Positions 38,344 through 51,949 of a stretch of DNA of 64,000 bases are shown piece by piece. The stretch's first letter is position 1; each line of letters starts with the position of its first letter. A model generated the notes under the pieces. The model was given only the letters and a program-made list of their open reading frames with translations, made no database searches and had not been told where the DNA came from. A program made the position numbers and the translations under genes. The stretch spans positions 1,702,074 through 1,766,073 of the forward strand of contig NW_002060954.1 in assembly GCF_000150275.1 (NCBI RefSeq). Reading direction: 5' to 3'. Source of the stretch: Trichoplax adhaerens. Taxonomy: Eukaryota > Placozoa > Uniplacotomia > Trichoplacea > Trichoplacidae.

Positions 38344-41300
38344 TTAATGAATCGTTACAAATACTCTCTTATAATATAAATAAAATGCAATTAAAAGCCA
38401 TAATGAAGTAGCCATTAAATCTCGAAAGAGTTGTTCAGAATGAGTATTATTTGTTAGCCAATAGAAAGGAAAGTAATTACGCAGAACAATATGACCACAG
38501 TAGAGGACAATCGAATTAAATCCTAGATAAACCATTAATAAAGAGGAAAAAGCTTAAAATTACTTCTAAAAACTTTCAGAGTGCGATTACTGAATCATAG
38601 TTTTTGCTTGCAAATCTTTCTAACCTCCATAAATGATTGGATTTCCATGCCACCAAGACATGACATCAATCAGAAGATATAACATCATGAGAACAAAGTA
38701 TGCTAATCCACCAAGTAACGTGATATAGGATAACGACCTAAATTTTAAGCATATGAATAGTACTTAGTACTACATAAAGCTCTGTATCACAACTGTAGAA
38801 TAATATAGAGTTATTTATTCATGATTTTAAATATCGCTACTGCTGATTTGAAATATCTTACCATAAGTTCCGATTAAGCGGAATAAATCCCATATTTTGT
38901 TTCCCTCCGCAAAGAGCAACACCTGTGGCTACCTGGATGAATTTGTACAGAAATTAAATGCATAATTAAAAGATAAACCGGAAGTAAAATGAGATATTGC
39001 TTTTAATAACTATTAAATCTAAGATTTAATAATCAAATGCTGTACCCATAACACGCCCCAAAATAGCCATCTCTTAAATCGTTCTTTATGACCTTTGTTG
39101 TATGTGGTTATGATTAAGCCGGCCTATTTTGTTGATAAAATAGGATAATAGTGCGGTACAAAGAAAGTGTATTATGTTATCCATTTTACAGCTTTTATTA
39201 AATGAACACAGTATACTGTAAATATAAGGATCGAAAACGAACAATAATGCGAACCTGAAGACCCATAAAGCAAGTTAAAATTGACGTTAGTGTACTCAGA
39301 CATCCTTCTGAATCAAACGGCATGTGCGTTCGATAAAGGACCTTGCATGATGGATTTGCGTCTAGGTGGTTACCAAATATAAAACGATCAATGTAACCTG
39401 TCGCACCACCAGTACAATTATAGTGATTGGCGTCATCAGAAAGTCCACCGGGTCCAAAGTATCCGCTTTAGTAATACGAGTATATGAATTTTTAGCATCA
39501 GAATATTAATAATTCGTTAAACTACGCAACACATCATATGAAAAGTTGATAAATTAATTAGCATGAAATCCGTTAAAGAATCTCTATAAATTAACAATCA
39601 ATCTAGTTAGCCACGTACGTTGGGCAACCTGGAACAGGGAGAGCAAAAATTAATGATAAATAAATAGATAATAGTCCAATCATGCCAATCCAGATTTTCC
39701 ATATACAAACTATCTCTCGAATGGCTCGTAAATTCTAAAAATTACCAAATATTAACATATATTAATAAAATAGTAACAAATCTTTGTTAAAGATAATATT
39801 ATGATCGTTTTATACTTACAGTTATGGTATCGGGAGGCTTAGCCAAATAGAGAACTGATAGAGACACTACTATGTAAGAAATAGCAACTTTTTGTAAATT
39901 ACCAGGGATTCTCCACGTAGATAGATTTACGCCGTCGTTCAAAAATAATCCAATAAGGAATAAAATAACCGATCTACTGAGAACTTTAAGTACTGCAGAT
40001 GAAGGAGGCAATCTACTGGCTGTAATATAGCGATGATTATAGAAGGATAAGGCAATACAAATACCAACAATGAATATAAACCAAGGCAAAATAAGATCAG
40101 CAAATGTTAAGCCATTCCAAGGAGTAGATCTAAAATACCAGTAACCTCCACCACCAGAATTAACGAAAATCATAATTGTAATACAAAGTCTTCAGAGAGA
40201 AATGATTTTAATGATTAGACGTCCAACAAAATTAAAAAAATCTAGAGATTTTCTTTACTAATTTATTTACCCCCTAAAAGCATCGACGGCATAAATTCTT
40301 TGAGCCAGAGGGTGAATGGATTCTTCGCTAACGCGTGCTAATCTTCTGTCTATGTCATTAATATTCCCTAAATCTTCTGTAATTAAGCTCTCCGTTGAAT
40401 GGTAAGCTGAACAACTACGATTTCTATGAAATTCATATGAAGACGTAATGTTAGAATACTTTTATTGCTTTTAATCGATGTTGTCATTGTTTGAGATGAA
40501 ACCGCTATGTTTTATTTCGATATTTATTGTACTACTTTAATAGGTAACAGTATGCAAACTACAATTCGACACATTAAACCGTACATAATTGTATTTTAAG
40601 TTATACCTATAGAGATAGTATATTAATTGCCAGAGTAATAAAGCAACGGCTAGAATAACTGCTCCAATGATAATTGGAAGCTGAGAGTAGTAAGAATCAT
40701 GAATAGAATAGATGTTACATGAGCTGTTTCCGTTAGATCCATTTTGAAATATCACCATCACGTAAAGTCCATTTTTAACGTACTGGAATTGCTTACTAAA
40801 AATGAAAGAAAAAAGGAGACTCTAAGGTGATGGGGCACTTCTTTTCGACGATTAAACGATAAATTTCTTTGTAATTGCATCCTTTTCAATTAAAGTCTAT
40901 TCACCATACTCTTTACCATTACTTAGCAATATGCAATCGGTTACAAAATATTTGATATTAAATTTGAAAAGAGTTGTCATTTATACTGTGGCACTACAGT
41001 ACAGTATAATTAATTACTTTCTTCAATACACCACTACAGACAGTAACGAATAACATAGTATAACGTACATACCTGCAAATTACACTTTTATCCGTGGTAT
41101 TGATGGCGGTTATCAAATAAGGAAAGTTAGTATCAATATAAACTGTCGTATTATGTTTATATTGAAGATTGGCGATGTTTTCTTCTTTACAGTTATAACA
41201 TTCCGCCGATTTACCGTATAAAGCAACTTTACTGGGTAAGGTAGAATGGAGTGAAACATGTGCAAAATCAATAGAATCATTATAGCTCATTCCAAATCGT

Positions 41301-41575
41301 GATTGGAATGGAAAACTGTTCATCATTGACCAGAGGTCAGTTGTAAAAATAGCAATTTGTGGATTATCAGCATCGCCATAGACCAGAATTAATGACTTTG
41401 TGCGAAAGGAAAGGCCTATTATGCCAGTGCTTGCTCCATTTTCAAGATTGATGGTTACATTCCAAACCATATCACCTAATTGAAGAACAAAAATTGAAAC
41501 GGTTGAGACATTTAAAATTGCTAGTAACATATAAGCTGACAGCAGGTTCAATATTGCTAATAGTAAATGAGTCAC
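38344..41575 (-). CDS. HGSNAT: HGSNAT-like heparan-alpha-glucosaminide N-acetyltransferase
   Basis: Homologue of the lysosomal membrane enzyme that passes acetyl groups from cytosolic acetyl-CoA to heparan-sulfate glucosamine in the lumen. Ten exons in transcript order: 41575-41073, 40795-40607, 40423-40271, 40189-39820, 39734-39619, 39465-39255, 39123-39046, 38932-38862, 38737-38625, 38522-38344; 660 codons plus stop, close to the human length. Residues 1 to about 25 form a hydrophobic leader. A lumenal domain with several N-glycosylation sequons follows, then a membrane segment in exon 2 (LPIIIGAVILAVALLLW). After that comes the conserved multispanning core: AVDAFRG, NSGGGGYWYF, WNGLTFADLILPWF, LPVPGCPTGYFGPGG, CTGGATGYIDR, GFIPLNRNLWSLSY and GFNSIVLYCGH. 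Notably the position of the catalytic His (human YFKHASWNG, recalled) reads YFRSTPWNG, so residue 303 is Ser. Family assignment is firm; activity on heparan sulfate is not. Confidence 0.93.
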
Positions 41576-43434
41576 TACAATTTATGTTATCAGTTTTTTT
41601 AAGTTACAATAGAGATTGATCCATATCTACAGTTGTGACTTTATTACATCATAATGGAAGCAATTACTGTGAGCAATTATTGTATTGATTAATTATATTA
41701 TTATGGCTTATAACTTAATAGGTCAATACGAGTAGATACTATAGTATATCCTTTTCAATCAGATAGCAGGATAAGGTTTGTTATTGTATTTTATGCTTAA
41801 AGATACTGGAGTACATTTTATGTGAGAGTATTGTAAGTTAGCCATAATAGCTGAGTAATAGGTAAGAAAGGTTGATAGAGCAACCAAAAGTAGCGTTTGC
41901 ACTTGCTAGCAGTCCATCCGAAACTAATTAATTAATTGATCAATTCATTAATTGAAATTGCTACCTTTTGCATATACATTTTAATGGTAGATAAAATTTA
42001 TTTACACCTGTATTACTATAAATTAACGTAACTGCTATACTAGATCGGTAACAAGTGCATAAACTAGTAGAAAGCCTATTAAAAAAAGTTTCAATTCAGT
42101 AGTTTATGACCATAAGTTTTAATTTGTCTGATGAACGAGTACATTACATTACATTATATAATAGTGTTAATTTTCTCTATAATCAAACACCAGTTGAATA
42201 TATAATTATTGAGTGGTAAACGCTTGATAGATATACAGTACAGAGTACAATACCATTTTTGGATATTTGATAATACTATTTTGATATTTTGAAAATTTTT
42301 TCTATCTTATTTGCTATGTTATGACTGTGTTTTGCGGTCGAAAAATGAATCATACTTAAGCATTTTATTATCGTTGGCATCCGGCAGTCGATGCTACTGG
42401 CTATAAATTTACAAATATGTCAAAGGATTCGACCGTAAATCTCTATAACAATGATCTATACTCCTCGCAAAATGATGATGCTATTATGGTAGAACTTGAT
42501 AACATTGTGACCTATCTGTACTCTACTTTAACCAACGGAATTGTGATATAGTGTACGTGTGTGATGATATCTGGAGTAGCTAGCATAGACTACATACGCG
42601 TATAGTACATTAGTAATGGAAAAGATCTAGGGTAATCAATCATGTGTTGGCAGCTTTGAAATGTCTAGAGATGATAATTAAGTAAACATTGCTTTAGTCC
42701 AAATCTTTTGTCAATCATTACCTGGAATAATCCAGTCATCAACCCCATCTCCAGGATTTACATGGCCTTTTTTGAAGCAATGATTGCTTTGGAAAGATGT
42801 ATTGAAACCAATTTGAGGGTATAAATAATTTCCAATTTCGATATTGATGTCGGGCGATGTACACTTGACATTATCATCCACTGTTGAAGTTGTTTATATA
42901 CGCGTAATACGTGTATTTTAGTTTAGTTTATAAGGAATAGAAAAGAAGATTTGAATTATTATTTTAAAGCAAGAAAGAATACTAATACTAATTTTGAAGT
43001 CATTTTGAGAAAGAATTCGTACTATGACAACGGCCATTACTGCTAAAATAAACGGATAGTTTAAACTTGAAATTTTTCTTCACTACAACTACGGTCAAGT
43101 GTGCCTAATGCGTAGAGCCTTAGCTGAACTGATTGCATAGTTCAATACAGTAAACATGACCTAATGGAGTACAAAAGAAAAAGTGTAAAATCAAGTTTCA
43201 ACTGGGAAATACTTTATTTTCTAGCAATCGATCCTCTATGTATTACTGCTTTTCCTTTGTAAACTGATGATATTGTAGATTTTAACTTACTAAAGTACAT
43301 ATAATATGATTGAATGACAGTGACAGAGGAAAATTCTTCCGGCATCGTAGTCCGTTTGACTCTATTCGCCCTTCTCACGTCATGCAGTCGAAGCTCATTT
43401 CATGACGGTCAATAGTACTTCAAAGTTAGACTTA
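41576..43434. other. Divergent intergenic region, HGSNAT to TAF1A
   Basis: AT-rich spacer upstream of the minus-strand HGSNAT-like gene. I find no gene, RNA or strong repeat; a short ACAGTACAGAGTAC stretch lies near 42240. Confidence 0.5.
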
Positions 43435-43640
43435 CCATTAGAATTTTGCGGATGGAGAAGTTGCTGGCAATAGCAAGAAAGGATACAGTGAAGAATGAAG
43501 AAAACGACGTCCGTTTTCAACATATCGAAGACATTGGTCGATTTGAAAACAGTCCAAGTTGGATGCAAAAGTATGAGTATGAGGAATGTGGGCCAGTCCT
43601 GTCGTCGTTTTCAAAACAAAAACAAACTTTTTGAAAATGG
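43435..43640. other. Unassigned open segment on both strands
   Basis: Frames are open on both strands here: plus 43446-43634 and minus 43438-43692. Composition is more balanced than in the flanks. The plus-strand translation is charged (RFQHIEDIGRFENSPSWMQK). No family is recognised, and no splice signal clearly links it to TAF1A downstream. Confidence 0.2.
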
Positions 43641-44015
43641 AGTTTGTACTGTACACGCCGCTGTACTGTAGTACAGTACATTGTGCCACCACAGACTATC
43701 ATGGACTACTATAGGATAAGTACAGTACTAACGTGGCCACACTAGGGTCTCCAGTTGTTGCTGACTGAACGGTAGACGGTTCAAAGTCTATAGGCCGTGT
43801 TGCCGGTGTTATACACCTCTAGTCTAGGAACACTGTACTGTACAGTACATGTATATAAAGTAAAGTATACAGTACAGTACAGTAACTACGCAGCTGCAAT
43901 GAAAAATATGCATAAATTACAGTACCGTACTGTACTGTACTGTACTGTACAGTACTGTACTGTACACTGCACAGCAGTTGACGGATTCTCCATACTGTAC
44001 ACTGTACACTGTACA
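43640..44015. repeat. GTAC-palindrome tract (TACAGTACTGTAC)
   Basis: Dense runs of TACAGTA, GTACTGTAC and ACTGTAC occur at about 43650-43690, 43830-43890 and 43920-44015. They are self-complementary, so the same motif reads on both strands and long hairpins are possible. Open frames crossing the tract (Tyr/Cys/Thr/Val-rich, such as YCTVQYCTV) are by-products of the repeat. Similar tracts recur at 60275-60540 and about 62008-62031. Confidence 0.85.
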
Positions 44016-44143
44016 ATTGGGTACTCAGATCAAATATTCCCAAATGGTTTACCTTCACATCCAGTTGTCCTTGCTTTTGCCTATTACCATGGAATCTGCA
44101 ACTTGATCTTAGGTAGAATATTCCAAGACTGCGTAACGATATC

Positions 44144-44338
44144 ATGGCTTCAGCCAGTAGGAAAAGAAGTTGGAAAAATGCCAATGTACAGGCTGGTGAT
44201 TACTGGAAAAAGAGCAAGCGAATGGCCGCTTTGGAACCGAACCATCCTTCTGTCAGTTCCTATATGTACTTTGGTGTCAATACAATATTTCGCCAAGTAT
44301 GGCAGGAGATACTGCAGACCAATTTAACATTCGGTTAG
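44144..44338 (+). CDS. Possible exon near TAF1A 5' end
   Basis: An open frame from ATG begins MASASRKRSWKNANVQAGDY and runs 64 codons with balanced composition and a basic N-terminus. It could be a 5' exon of TAF1A, but I found no donor whose phase fits the TAF1A exon downstream and saw no likeness to other TAF1A N-termini. It could also belong to an unrecognised gene. Confidence 0.25.
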   Translation: MASASRKRSWKNANVQAGDYWKKSKRMAALEPNHPSVSSYMYFGVNTIFRQVWQEILQTNLTFG

Positions 44339-44670
44339 CGCTACGCCTGTACTTCCACTTGTTAATAGTCCACTACAGTAGATGATATAATACAACTGTT
44401 TCAAGTATTTCTAGTCAAATGCTAGCGGAAAATGGCAAATTTTACGCTCAAGTGTACTGCATAGTAGTCATCATCCATGATATCAATATAGTACATTGCT
44501 ATCATCAAGTAAATAAAATCGAGGATAAAGCTCAATGATATCGATCAATACAACGTGTATGGGTACCATTATCCTGTATACTATGCTATCAATGTTTTTC
44601 AATAAATGATAAAATACTTAGCGTGGTCACTTTGCAACATGGACATAAAACAAAACTCACCTTCTTATTG

Positions 44671-47600
44671 ATGATGTTAGATAATATGAAATCCATCGCC
44701 CGAAAACATCTCCATTATTTAGCTACTGCAATCTTGCATTGTCTACTTGCACACCGTTTAACTTTGGCCAAAGATATGATTAGTGTATTATGCAAAAAAT
44801 TCGACACGGTTCCTGAATTAGTGTGGAAGGTAAGTTTCGTGCTACTTGTAACCATCAATTTTTACGCATCACTTCTCATGAATTATTATGCAATAAATCA
44901 TGAATTATTCCAAGACATGCTCGATATGATGCAGTCTTTCTTACAAGAATTAAACAGTATTCTAAAATGATATCAAATTATATTCTAATTTTATACTCGA
45001 AATAAAGTGTCGCGCTACGATAAATCTCGATGACCTGCAGTATTTTAGATATCAGATATACATGCATCTGCTTGTTGCACATATTAAATTTTCTCATGAT
45101 GGAATTAAAACTATGCAACTGTAAATACTGTACTGTAAAGTAAATGGTGAAAGACAATGTATGCAAAGTCTAATATATCAAATCTGAACTATAGTACTTA
45201 TGTAGTGATAGAGCTCATACTGCATATAGCTGAAAAGATGAGTGAAAGAATGAGAAAGCATACGTGTGCAATAATTAGAATTATCCAATGGAAGGCCTCC
45301 ATGATTGCCTTTTACAGTGCTACATTCCTTAAAGACTGCTAGGATACCTTGATTTGCTTATTAATCTGTAATTTTACCTATGCAATCTGTATTACTTCCA
45401 TAATCAGAATTATTTTATATTTCTATAGACAGGAATGGAAGTCTTGGATGATAATAATCCTTATTATGCAATGCGCTGTACAAGATTTCATAAAGCCGTT
45501 GGTGACCTTCTTCAGTACTACTTTGTAAGATTTGGACACAACTTCGCGTTTACATGTAAACTATTCTCTGACTCAATAATGTAGACAGGATTGATTGCGT
45601 TACAGTAAGACATAGCCATCAAGTTATGTACGACCTTACTCAGAAAACTTGGCTGCCAATGTTTCAATACGTACCTCAATCAAATGTTGATGTTATCTAT
45701 TAAACATTCAGTTCGATTGTAGGCATACGAGTAAACCTCATGCTTAGCTGCTCTACTATATAACGTACACGTACACGGCAGATTGCTGATTGCTAGTTTT
45801 ACTAGTGCTTCTATTTTGTATGATTGTGTAATGCAATCAGGTCTGCTCAGTGCTCACCAGAGTGCTGCTCACTGCCTGGCTTGTTAATCTATGAGCTAGC
45901 TCAGCTTAGTCAGACGGTGAACAAAAAATAATAATATTCCATGAGTAGGATATTTAGTAATTTAGGCTTAGCATTGGTGGCTTTCTACAATTTATTAAGA
46001 CTTAGTAAAATATATTTTATCGCTTACATAGTATGATATTGTAACAAATTTGCCATTAACATTGGTATTGGCAACTCTATTTCATCAAGTCTTACTAAAA
46101 CTTTCTTTCTTTACTATACGATTGCAAAATAGCCAAGCGAATTGGTCATAGACTCTGTGTCCTACTATGTTAGGAAGCAGCGTTTGAATGAAGCTGAAAG
46201 CTTGATTATCAGGTCGCTTACATGTATCCGATTTGTCTCGATTTTGTATTAGATCAACCTTAGAAGTTTAAATAATACACATTACATCATGATGTGCCTA
46301 TTTGCAGTTTGATAAAATCATGTAATAGTACAATGGTTCTAGTTAATCATCAAAAGTTTCTAACTGGTTGTTAATACGCCATTTTACTCCATGAATCCGT
46401 TTAATTCAGTAAAGTAAACGTAAGTCCGTATATGAAGGAACCCTTACTTCTGGCCCAGGCTGGCTACTTTCAGTACATTCAATGGAAGAAACAAGTAGCA
46501 AATCAAAGTAAAATACAGCTACATTACAATAAAAGGATACAATAACATCGCTTGATACGTATATGTTATTATCGCTGCTCCAATGGTTAATTATTTCATT
46601 ATGAATCGAGATTGACTGTCTTTTTTTAATAGATAATGATGAGGTAGATAATTCAGATTCAGATGAAACTAGGGATTTAACCCACGAAGCTAGAATTGCT
46701 ATCGACCATTTAAAAGGTTTGGTCGAGACCGAAGGTGTATGGGATGTGCATATTGCGATCTGCGCGGAGGTTACTACGCTTTACTAATCCTATTTGAAAC
46801 AGTACTGTTTAACCCGTTACATCTAGTGTATCCTCATTGTTACTTATGTTTAGTAATTAATTATTGTGACAGCTTTTAGCATACTTTAATGACAAAAAAT
46901 CTGCTAAGAAGTTACTAAAGAAATATCTTCAATGTCAACCAACTAATACTAATGCCTACAGGTTTCATAAATTACTATAATCTTAAAGCCATTGAATCTT
47001 TAGCAGCTTTGCTACTAAAGGCAATAACTTCATATAACATATATCTGCTACTGTTTAGATATTTGTATTACTTTCGAAAACGATATTACCCCAAAGAAGT
47101 CGTTAAAATTAGAAAAGTTCTCGCCGAATTAGCTAAATTTAACCCCTGCGATATCATGTGCTTGGATATTATCAATTATTCTAATTTTAAAGGTAGGGCT
47201 GACTGATTAAATTTTAATGTGATAAAAATAAAATTTCTTATCATCTTAGAATACTTGATAAAAAAGAGGTTTTTATTTTTATCACTCTAAGTTAAATCAA
47301 GCATCAAGGAAACATTATCAATCCTATTCGATCATCTGGATTACCATTCGTGCGCGTTGAATATTCAGCCTTGGAAGCTGTTAACTACATTTCTCACTAA
47401 AGTTGATCTCAGGTAAAATTTAATATTTTTGTATCCTCTATTTGCTTAAATAATTAAATAATCCTCAAATGGCTAGCTATCGGTTATTATGATGTATAGA
47501 TTCATAATAGTTTATCTAAATAGTAGGTGTGATGAATGTTTGAATTTAATCTGGGAGGAAAGAAAGCTGTGGTGGCCAGAGTATCATTTTTCTGAAGATA

Positions 47601-48074
47601 GCTTGGACAAGGTATTGCAGGAAATTATTTGTATCTCAAGGATTTGAAATATAGAATAAGTTCGTTCTAATTGTCATTTAAATTTTAGATTGCTACACCG
47701 AGTAAAGATCCGGCGAAAGGTATACTTATACTATAATAAAATACTGTAGAACGATAAAGATATTCTCGATGAATTGTAATAACTTACCGAACACTGAGTG
47801 GCAAAAGTAGTCATGACTATGATGTTGCAGATGTAATAATTGTCTACGGTAATGTAAAAAACTTAATTGAGAGATAACTCTTACTGGTGGACTATTTTTT
47901 GTAGAGGAGACAAACTTTCATGTTATTGCTTATAAAGCTGCCGTTGCCATCTGGATTCTTGGGTCAGATAATAAATATACTGCTCGCGTCTATTCAATTA
48001 TGAAATTACGGAACCTTAAAGAACTATCTTGCATGCTAGAAAAGTGTTTAGTATTGCACAGGGAGGATAACTAA
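44671..48074 (+). CDS. TAF1A: TAF1A, RNA polymerase I SL1 subunit
   Basis: TATA-box-binding-protein-associated factor of the SL1/TIF-IB complex, which places RNA polymerase I at rDNA promoters; nuclear or nucleolar. Exons: 44671-44829, 45429-45524, 46133-46223, 46459-46494, 46633-46769, 46873-46961, 47059-47192, 47292-47412, 47524-47611, 47689-47719, 47905-48074; 383 codons plus stop, with consistent phases. Human is about 450 residues. Helical, TPR-like sequence with recognisable family anchors: PELVWKTGMEVLD, the segment leading to GVWD, an RYLYYF helix, and WEERKLWWPEYHFSED. The start is uncertain. The frame is open upstream to an acceptor at 44620, so 44671 is only the first in-frame ATG and one or more 5' exons may be missing. 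Exons 46133-46223 and 46459-46494 are the weakest and were chosen by phase. No zinc or enzyme motif is expected in this family. Confidence 0.82.
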
Positions 48075-49441
48075 CTAATTTAAACTTACATTAACTTCTG
48101 TGTCTACGATTTTCTGCTAAAAATTTGAAATTTCTCATAGTTGTATTACTGTTAAATATTTTTACTCATAGATTTATTTACGTTTGAATGTATTGTAGGT
48201 ACAGTACTGTGTATACCAATACTGTTCAGTTGTATATAAACGGTATAGTAGTACGATTTATAATCGAGATTTATTTGCTACAAAATATTGGTAATAACGT
48301 TGTTTAAACATCTTTATGTACAGTGACATATATATTTTTTGACGATATGTGTGTATAGTTTAATGGAAAATAATGACGATATATCAGGCACTGGGTTTTA
48401 TGGTTACCATTGATAAAAATAAAAATATATCTAGATTTCGAAATAATGGACATGTTTCTATATCGTTATTCTATTTGACGTATGGAAACACATCATAAAA
48501 AACAATTATTGTCTGTACATATATCATGCTTTTTAAGCCAGATATCGCTTGAGCTATACAAGCCTAAATTAAATAACTACAAGAATTCCTTTAGGACGCG
48601 AACTCTACGCAAGTAAACCGCCTGGTAAGATGTCTACATGCATGCATTAATTAATACAACACCACTTTAATCTATTCGTATAGAGAGAGTAGTAAAGGTA
48701 TTGGACATTGGTGCAATCATTAAATCAGTATACGACCTGCTACTTTATTTTAAGCGCTTGTTATTTCGCAAGCCTGATATCAACATTTATCAATCTCATT
48801 ACAATACATTCACATATATTGGATTTAGATTATCAACCTCTTTAATCTACTACAGTTATTCAACTAATGCTTAATTAATACGACACATTAGCTAATACGC
48901 AAAAACAAGGCGATCTGTGTAATTAATAATGCAATAAGCCAAATTTTGTTATCCTACATCAACTGCTAACTAATTGTAGGTAAACAACGAAAATCGTAGT
49001 TGACTTGATAATTACTAATCGATCTTCCTAGGGCAACCATAACCTAATCATCTAGATTATGAAGTGACTATTTTTAGATCGTGTGAGAATATCTTCAGTT
49101 GTTTGCCTTCACTGTTTAGAGGTATTGTTTGACGTTAGAAATGATACCATTATGCAATATATGCCCTAAAATGTACAATTTTTTTTATCTTAATTTAGAT
49201 AGTAGCGGTGGATTATAAGGCAAATAAAACATTATAAACAGCTTTGATTCGTTGACTACAGTAGAGCTAAATATAAATTATACTACGTACAGTACTATAG
49301 ATTCAATAGAACGAGGTGCCGAGTTTGATTACGTATGCATAGCTAATTAGCTTCATTATATTTAGTATCAGCTTCAACCAATCATATGCCTCGAGTAAAT
49401 GTATATATATATACCTGGTAGAAAAACATTTTTATCACTAA
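48075..49441. other. Intergenic, no gene seen
   Basis: AT-rich sequence after TAF1A. An AATAAA at 48418-48423 lies 344 nt past the stop and might serve TAF1A. No coding frame or RNA gene recognised. Confidence 0.5.
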
Positions 49442-49820
49442 CGATGGCTAAATTCAGTCTTCCCCAAGTACCCTTTCCGCCAGTTAACACTGAATGGAAA
49501 GGAGTACTGTCTTGGATTCCGATATGAAACGCTTACTTCGCTTCCTTCGATCGGCCTGGGATTCGTTCTAATCAATGGTGTATTTTTCGGGTGTTATACA
49601 ATGTTGTACATTAATCTGTCAATACAACATGGAACAGATCACTGTCCTTTCAATCGGTTGTAGGTGGCTGCTTCACAGCGATTTCGCCGTCACTCAGCAG
49701 AGTGCTAAGAAATAGGAGCAGTTATCCCTATGACCACTCGCTACTATGCTTATCGCTTCGTTGCTCGCTCTTCTTGTGGCTGTGAAGTTGAGAAGTTTAT
49801 AGTCAGTGATTGGTCAATTA
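49442..49820 (+). repeat. Dispersed repeat, copy A
   Basis: One of three diverged copies of a ~400-bp element. In order: TCTTCC..CAAG, CCTTTTCCxCCAGTT, GAATGGAAAGGxGT, TCTTGGATTCC, CGCTTAC, ACTGTCCTTTCAATCGGTTG, CAGCGATTTCGCCGTC, GTGCTAAGAAATAGGAGCAG, GACCACTCGCTACTAT, and near the end AGTCAGTGATTGGTC. It is GC-richer than its surroundings. No frame is kept open in all copies, so a nonautonomous mobile element or a decayed gene family is more likely than coding sequence. Confidence 0.75.
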
Positions 49821-51949
49821 GATGAATTGTCTAGTAGCTAATTCCTTTAGCTGATGGCAATTTGAGTTATGGTAAGGTAATAGCCGTGCACGATGGATAC
49901 TAATTAATTTAATTTATTTTGTTGTACAGTAGGCTTTCTAAAGCCAAGTGAAGTCAATTTTTTATCTTTAACCAATATGATCAAAAAACATGATATGTAA
50001 TGGATGATAACGTGGTAATGTATAATAATAGTAAGTTCAATAGATTCAACATGTCTTACATAGAGCATTCTGGATATACATTAGCAGTCAAATTGTTTTG
50101 CCATGGTTCACTGCTGTAACTGTACAATGACAATCTAATTACTCCAAATTAATTCCTTAACAGATATTTCAGCGACTTACAGTGAAATGTAGGCTATTTT
50201 AGGTAGTTATAACTCGTCAATTCTTAAGTAGATCTTCACTATGGTTAAAAGAAGACATATCTTCGTCAGATTGAATGTATTAATACACACAAGTATATGT
50301 CTTAATGCCATTATATATATACTAGTCAATCCTCATGCTCTACACTGTATCGTAATGATAGTTAGCGAATAGCAGTCACTTGTAACATTAAGTATTGTGA
50401 AATTATTTATTTGCCAAGCTACTATCTTTAATGTAGAATCTTTGTACTATTTTAGTGTGATTTTATAGCTGTGCTACTAACCCGCTTGTCACTTATATAA
50501 TATAATTGGTCTAATAAAATAGATGCATAAACTTCAAGTCAATCTAATTTTTTTCCTCATACAGTATTAATAACTTGAGGTCTTGAGGTACTATACCTCT
50601 TCCAATTTTAAAATCTCTATGTTTAGTGAAATTTTGTTTCATCTTTGAAATTCGTTACCAATAAAATGAAAGTTCTTTGTATCGCTTTTATGCATTATTG
50701 GTCTTTCCTTTTCTCAGATATTTACAAGAGCTATAAAGTTGAAAATGTACAATATTATTATTTTAATACTATAGCAGTCTATTATAGTACTACAGCTGTG
50801 CCACTGATTGGTGATAACTTAACTAAAGGTTAGTTCTGCTATGCTGTTGTCACAGAATTGCTATAATACGCAATACTTTGCGAAATTTAATATATTTAAA
50901 CATTCTTAAGTTAATCAGAATTAACATTAAAATCAAATTAACTCAGCTTTGTTACCGTATAGTTTAAGCCAATTTTATAGTTTTTCAAATATTCGATACA
51001 CGAGTATAAAGTCAGTCTATGCGTATATAGCAAAGAAGGTATCATGTTAGTACTTGCATAAAAGCAAGATTTGAGAAATCAAGCTGTAAAATGTAGTTAC
51101 ATAATGAGACGTTCATAGCAGCTTTATACACGCTCACTAACGGAGTCCATTTGATAAAGCTTGCTGTTGCGTAAAAAATTCACTAATACTGAAAATTTTA
51201 TGCATTTACAACGTATACTGAACTATTTTATCTGGAAGTACTGTTTTAGATATTTGGATTAAGCTTATATTCAAGATCACAGTATTATAATTGTATCAGA
51301 CCAAAGAGTTGGTCGATCCTGTATTACATGCTGGGTCTGTCATATTACCTTATGCTGATTGAAATCGCAATGTAATATACTTGAATATGTCTATACGAGT
51401 AGTAATGACAATTAAGTATAGCGTACTTGTAGATGCTTTTAATTTTTCATTCATTGATATTTAATGATCCTATTACTTCTTGATGAACTGACTTGCAGCA
51501 TAATGTTAGTTTTCACAAGTATAGAGGACAATTTTCTGGTTAAAATTAATGAGCTTTATTTTTTAATTCGTCATCATACACATCAAGATAATAACCGTCT
51601 ACTCTATATCCAATTAATTACAAACATAAATAATAACAGCATTAAAACTACAGATAATTTTAATCTTATAACAAAATATAACAGTACGATCATCTCGCTG
51701 ACAAGACTACGCTCGTCTGTTTATTCCCGAGAATGTTATGCAATGCAAGGTTAATTTTTGTAAAAAGATGTGATGTCATATCAAGGCCGTAGTTATAATA
51801 TGCTCAGAATAATTATTAATTATTAATTGAGTAACAGAAAAAGAATTCTGTTATTCTATATTTGAAACGTACAACAGCTTCCCCTCAGATATCTGCTGAG
51901 GCGTTGTAATGTAAAATCTTTCTAGTTTACTATTAATTACTCTGCAGAG
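49821..51949. other. Intergenic, no gene seen
   Basis: About 2.1 kb of AT-rich sequence. A 96-codon frame at 51464-51754 has Asn/Ile/Thr-rich translation typical of AT-rich noncoding DNA. Nothing supported. Confidence 0.5.

Noticed and set aside
43797-44327. 176-codon plus-strand and 121-codon minus-strand open frames across the GTAC tract
   Set aside because: Both frames run through a self-complementary repeat that avoids stops by composition. The peptides are Tyr/Cys/Thr/Val runs without domain character.
51464-51754. 96-codon frame in the gene desert
   Set aside because: Asn/Thr/Ile-rich translation and no recognisable motif; length is within chance for this composition.
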